DNA of 8,752 nucleotides from Anaerolineae bacterium (GTDB taxonomy: Bacteria > Chloroflexota > Anaerolineae > Anaerolineales > E44-bin32). This document shows, in pieces, positions 6,363 to 8,752 of this stretch. The position numbers and the translations under genes were made by a program. Location of the stretch: assembly GCA_030673735.1 (NCBI GenBank), contig DAOVIK010000052.1, positions 1 through 8,752 of the forward strand, read 5' to 3'. The notes under the pieces were generated by a model. That model saw nothing but the letters and a program-made list of their open reading frames with translations, had not been told where the DNA came from and did not search any database. Positions within the stretch are counted from its first letter, which is position 1, and every line of letters starts with the position of its first letter.

Positions 6363-7935
6363 CTGAATCCCTCCTTGCTTCCTCCAGATTCCGCAGACGA
6401 TACAGCAGCAGCGCTGCGAGTATGCAGACTGCTGCTGCAATGATGAACATCTCACCGATCACGCGCTCGGCGACTTCGATACCGACACGGACCATTTCTT
6501 CGTAGCTACTCCCCGGTTGCAGCATGCTGGCGCTCAGCGTCGAGACGCGCTGCAGTCCGTAGCTGGTCATGCTAGACACCCCAATCGTCATTCCGATCAG
6601 TCGAAAGATGATCACCAGGGCGGATGCGCTCCCTCGGTACTCCTGCTCAGCGGTGTTAACAACCGCGGCTGCTATGGGTGTGATTGTAAGCCCAAAACCG
6701 ATCCCGGCCATCACGAGATGCGGGATCATTGTGCCATAAGTCGTATCCGCCCTCCACTGAGTCATTAGTGCAAAACCGCCAATGGCGAGGATCATTCCCG
6801 AAATGGACGGCCAGCGGTAGCCGAAACGATCCGTCAGCCATCCACTGGGAATGGCTGCAACTGCCATCGGCACCGTGAGTGCGGATAGCATCCAGCCGCT
6901 GTCCCAGGCACCCTGGTCGATGGTTTCAGCGACAAGCGTGTTGATGAAAAGCGGCACGCTAACGATTGCGACGAACAGGCTGAAGCCTACAAACAGATTG
7001 ACGACGCCTGCCTCGGAGAAGTTTCTCCGGCGAAAGAGCGGCAGAGCGATCAGCGGGCTTTTTGCGCGCGCCTGACGCCAGATGAACAGCAACAGAAAGG
7101 CAACCGCAATAAACAGCAACGGCCATTGGACGATAGGCCGAGACACACTTTCACCCGCGGTGAGGATTATGCCGGATTCGGCTCCGCTGCCGAATGCCAG
7201 AGTCAAGGCCCCTAAGCTGATTGATACCAGGAGCGCTCCCAACCAGTCCATGCGGCTGGCCTTTTCATGCTGTGGCAACCTGCGCAGTGCAAGAGCAATC
7301 AAGGCGAAGGCTAGCAGGCAAATCGGTAGATTGAGCCAGAAGATCATGCGCCAATCAAGGAAGCGTACGACGATGCCGCCATACAAATGCCCCACTACCC
7401 AACCCGCGGTATCGACAGCGGCGATGAAGCCTAGCGGCTTTGCGCGCTGGCCCGGGGGATAGAGATCGCCAACCAGCGCCATGCCGACAGGTACCATCGC
7501 CCCTGCCCCAAAGGCCTGGATCATCCGCGCCACGATGATCATTGTTAGCGCGATCTGGCTGATGTCGGGGCGTCCGCTCGCAACCAGGTAGTAGCCACGC
7601 AGCGCAAGCGTTGTCGGCCAGCCGTCGGCCACGGCAACCAGATAGGAGCCCGCGGCGAAGATCGCCAACGCAAGGAGATATATCCGCCGTCGCCCGTGAA
7701 TATCGGACAGGCGGCCCATGAAGGTCATGGCGATCGTGTAGGAAAGCAAATACCCGCTTACGATCCAAGCGGCATTATCAAGTCCGCTCTGCAGCGGGAT
7801 TTCCAGATCGTAGATAACATGCGGCAGCACTGCGGAAACGACCGTCAGATCCAGCGCGCCGATGAAGATAGGGATGCTGATCAGCGCCAGGATGCTTGTG
7901 GCGGCGGGGAAGCGGCCCGTATCCTTGCTTGTCAT
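6355..7935 (-). CDS. MFS transporter, 14-helix DHA2 type, similar to mycobacterial P55 (Rv1410c)
   Basis: This 526-residue inner-membrane protein has about 14 hydrophobic helices, as in the DHA2 group. D29 lies in helix 1 (IGALDLTVV). Motif A is GRLSDIHGRRR (74-84), and R137 marks motif B (VARMIQAFGAG). The motif C region is AGWVVGHLYGG (177-187), where the usual Gly-Pro is Gly-His. DWRMIFWLNLP (194-204) and E495 in the last helix (GEMFII) follow. From memory these blocks, and the long link between the last two helices (about 456-492), resemble Rv1410c. Rv1410c works with LprG in moving triacylglycerols toward the mycobacterial outer membrane. An extra loop of roughly 18 residues lies around 105-128. 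The gene overlaps the LprG-like gene by ATGA (7932-7935), with AAGG upstream, and the DUF3352 gene by 8 bases. A generic drug exporter is the alternative, but the lipoprotein partner favours lipid export. Confidence 0.88.
   Translation of the reverse strand: MTSKDTGRFPAATSILALISIPIFIGALDLTVVSAVLPHVIYDLEIPLQSGLDNAAWIVSGYLLSYTIAMTFMGRLSDIHGRRRIYLLALAIFAAGSYLVAVADGWPTTLALRGYYLVASGRPDISQIALTMIIVARMIQAFGAGAMVPVGMALVGDLYPPGQRAKPLGFIAAVDTAGWVVGHLYGGIVVRFLDWRMIFWLNLPICLLAFALIALALRRLPQHEKASRMDWLGALLVSISLGALTLAFGSGAESGIILTAGESVSRPIVQWPLLFIAVAFLLLFIWRQARAKSPLIALPLFRRRNFSEAGVVNLFVGFSLFVAIVSVPLFINTLVAETIDQGAWDSGWMLSALTVPMAVAAIPSGWLTDRFGYRWPSISGMILAIGGFALMTQWRADTTYGTMIPHLVMAGIGFGLTITPIAAAVVNTAEQEYRGSASALVIIFRLIGMTIGVSSMTSYGLQRVSTLSASMLQPGSSYEEMVRVGIEVAERVIGEMFIIAAAVCILAALLLYRLRNLEEARRDSDG
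6369..6376 (-). promoter_or_regulatory. Strong ribosome binding site deciding the DUF3352 start
   Basis: AAGGAGGG lies 6 bases before the ATG at 6360-6362, inside the last codons of the MFS gene. It is the strongest Shine-Dalgarno match in the window and sets the start of the DUF3352 gene. It implies high or independent re-initiation of this third gene of the operon. Confidence 0.85.
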
Positions 7936-8666
7936 GGAATGCCTTGGAGATCAGGCGGTGCGATCTCGACGACCTGGTCGAAATTCCAGAAGTCGAGCGT
8001 CCAGATCCTGGGCTCTTCCTCTTCCGGAAGTGGTTCAGTCAGCTTGATACGATGGATATCGAATGATCCCGGATCAATCCAAAGCTCAACCTGCATGCTT
8101 TGCGAAGCGATCAGGCCGTAGCTGACGTAGTAAAGGTTCTCTCCGCTGAGATCGGCGGTTAGGTAGTAGAGCTCCCGGCCGGGCATCTCCTCGATTTCGA
8201 CAACGCCTTGCAAGACGAGATTTGACACGTCATCCCGAAGGACAGATACCATGCCCGTCTCGGGTTCGAATAGCGTGGCAGGATAGAAGCCCCACTCCGG
8301 CGGAAGGATTTCCCATTCCCCGGTTACGAAATTGGTATACCACTGATCCTCGCCCAGGCTTATGATGTGAAACTCGGTGACCATGCCGGGCGTGATCACG
8401 CGCACAGTGGCTTGCAACTTATCCGGCGCAACGAACGCGCCCTCTATTCGGCCCAATGCCATCGTCCTGAATGGGTCGAGGTAGGCCCGAGAACCGTCCC
8501 GCACCAATAGACATTCAAAACCTCTCAAGCTAGCGGTGCGATCGATCGCTCGATCAAGGATTTCCTCTGGGGGCAGTGGCTCGGGCGTTGGCCGTGCGCA
8601 GCCAACCAGCGGCACCAGGATCAGGACACAGGCCAGCAGAGTTAGCCTTCGATATACGTGTTTCAT
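7932..8666 (-). CDS. LppX/LprAFG-family lipoprotein (LprG-like lipid carrier)
   Basis: This 244-residue protein begins with a classic lipoprotein signal: Arg-rich start (R6, R7), hydrophobic core 8-21 and lipobox LVGC with acylated C23. A Pro-rich linker (25-33) leads to a beta-rich domain typical of the LppX_LprAFG family. Visible traits are the DQWYTNFVTGEW strand pair (107-118), LFEPETGM (132-139), a ligand-path helix region near 140-150, LQGVVEIEEMPGRELYYL (152-169), ELWIDPGSFDIHRIKL (194-209) and a final IWTLDFWNFDQVVEIAPP (221-238). Members form a half-barrel with a hydrophobic cavity that carries acylated lipids at the outer face of the membrane; that activity here is inference. GGGGAG at 8672-8677, 5 bases before the ATG, sets the start. 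It is the first gene of the operon and its stop overlaps the MFS start. Confidence 0.85.
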   Translation of the reverse strand: MKHVYRRLTLLACVLILVPLVGCARPTPEPLPPEEILDRAIDRTASLRGFECLLVRDGSRAYLDPFRTMALGRIEGAFVAPDKLQATVRVITPGMVTEFHIISLGEDQWYTNFVTGEWEILPPEWGFYPATLFEPETGMVSVLRDDVSNLVLQGVVEIEEMPGRELYYLTADLSGENLYYVSYGLIASQSMQVELWIDPGSFDIHRIKLTEPLPEEEEPRIWTLDFWNFDQVVEIAPPDLQGIP

Positions 8667-8701
8667 GCATGCTCCCCGATCTCAGTCGACCGCAAGGCCA
8701 C

Positions 8702-8748
8702 TTCCCTGCGGGAAATTCGGAATTTTACGCTGCCGCGGATAGCTGCAA
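8702..8748 (-). promoter_or_regulatory. Candidate promoter and overlapping dyads upstream of the lipoprotein gene
   Basis: On the minus strand TAAAAT (8722-8727, 5 of 6 to the -10 consensus) follows TTGCAG (8743-8748, 3 of 6 to -35) with a short 15-base spacer. Overlapping the -10 end is a dyad, AAATTC-G-GAATTT (8713-8725). Next to it is TTCCC-TGC-GGGAA (8702-8714). Their placement over the predicted start site suits a repressor operator, but both are short. The right edge of the window cuts off anything further upstream. Confidence 0.35.
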
Positions 8749-8752
8749 GGTC

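Noticed and set aside
5769..6443. Long plus-strand open frame (224 codons) opposite the DUF3352 N-terminal region.
   Set aside because: It is antisense to the lysine-rich repeats and membrane helix, gives repetitive Leu/Ala/Gly/Ser/Arg sequence, and has no family match or ribosome site that I can see.
6363..6455. Upstream extension of the DUF3352 reading frame to an ATG at 6455 (31 more residues).
   Set aside because: The segment lies inside the transporter gene, is Cys- and Gln-rich unlike a leader, has no ribosome site, and a near-perfect Shine-Dalgarno sits right before ATG 6362.

Overview
All recognisable genes in this 8.75 kb window lie on the minus strand, so transcription runs from high to low coordinates. 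The window looks chromosomal and bacterial. Base composition is moderate to slightly GC-rich, and there are clear Shine-Dalgarno sites and tightly overlapping genes. I see no mobile elements, tRNA, rRNA or CRISPR. An LppX/LprAFG lipoprotein paired with a P55-like 14-helix transporter, a DUF3352 membrane protein and a stand-alone UROD/MetE-type barrel together suggest Chloroflexota (Anaerolineae/Dehalococcoidia-like) or a relative. This assignment is an inference from gene content and is not proven.

Region A (8752 to about 4251) is a three-gene overlapping operon. It begins with an LprG/LppX-family lipoprotein (7932-8666). The lipoprotein overlaps by 4 bases (ATGA) a 526-residue DHA2-type MFS transporter (6355-7935) that resembles mycobacterial P55 (Rv1410c). 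The transporter in turn overlaps by 8 bases a 634-residue membrane-anchored DUF3352 protein (4458-6362). The DUF3352 protein has eight perfect lysine-rich heptads in its predicted cytoplasmic tail. After a 175-base GC-rich stretch of unknown content, a strong intrinsic terminator (4251-4282) closes the unit. In mycobacteria LprG and P55 work together in moving triacylglycerol-type lipids across the envelope. The same pair plus a third coupled gene here is the best candidate for a little-described system.

Region B (about 4234 to 3407) is a single SAM-dependent methyltransferase gene (3480-4175). It has its own candidate promoter just after the terminator, and a hairpin without a T-tract follows it.

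Region C (about 3291 to 1) is a probable operon. It starts with a single-barrel UROD/MetE-like protein (2079-3200) and continues with the NAD de novo genes nadC (1157-2011), nadA (85-1131) and the first 21 codons of nadB (1-63, cut by the window edge). NadB oxidises aspartate to iminoaspartate, NadA condenses this with dihydroxyacetone phosphate to quinolinate, and NadC converts quinolinate to nicotinate mononucleotide. The complete pathway to NaMN is therefore encoded here. Why a methionine-synthase-like protein leads this operon is not clear.
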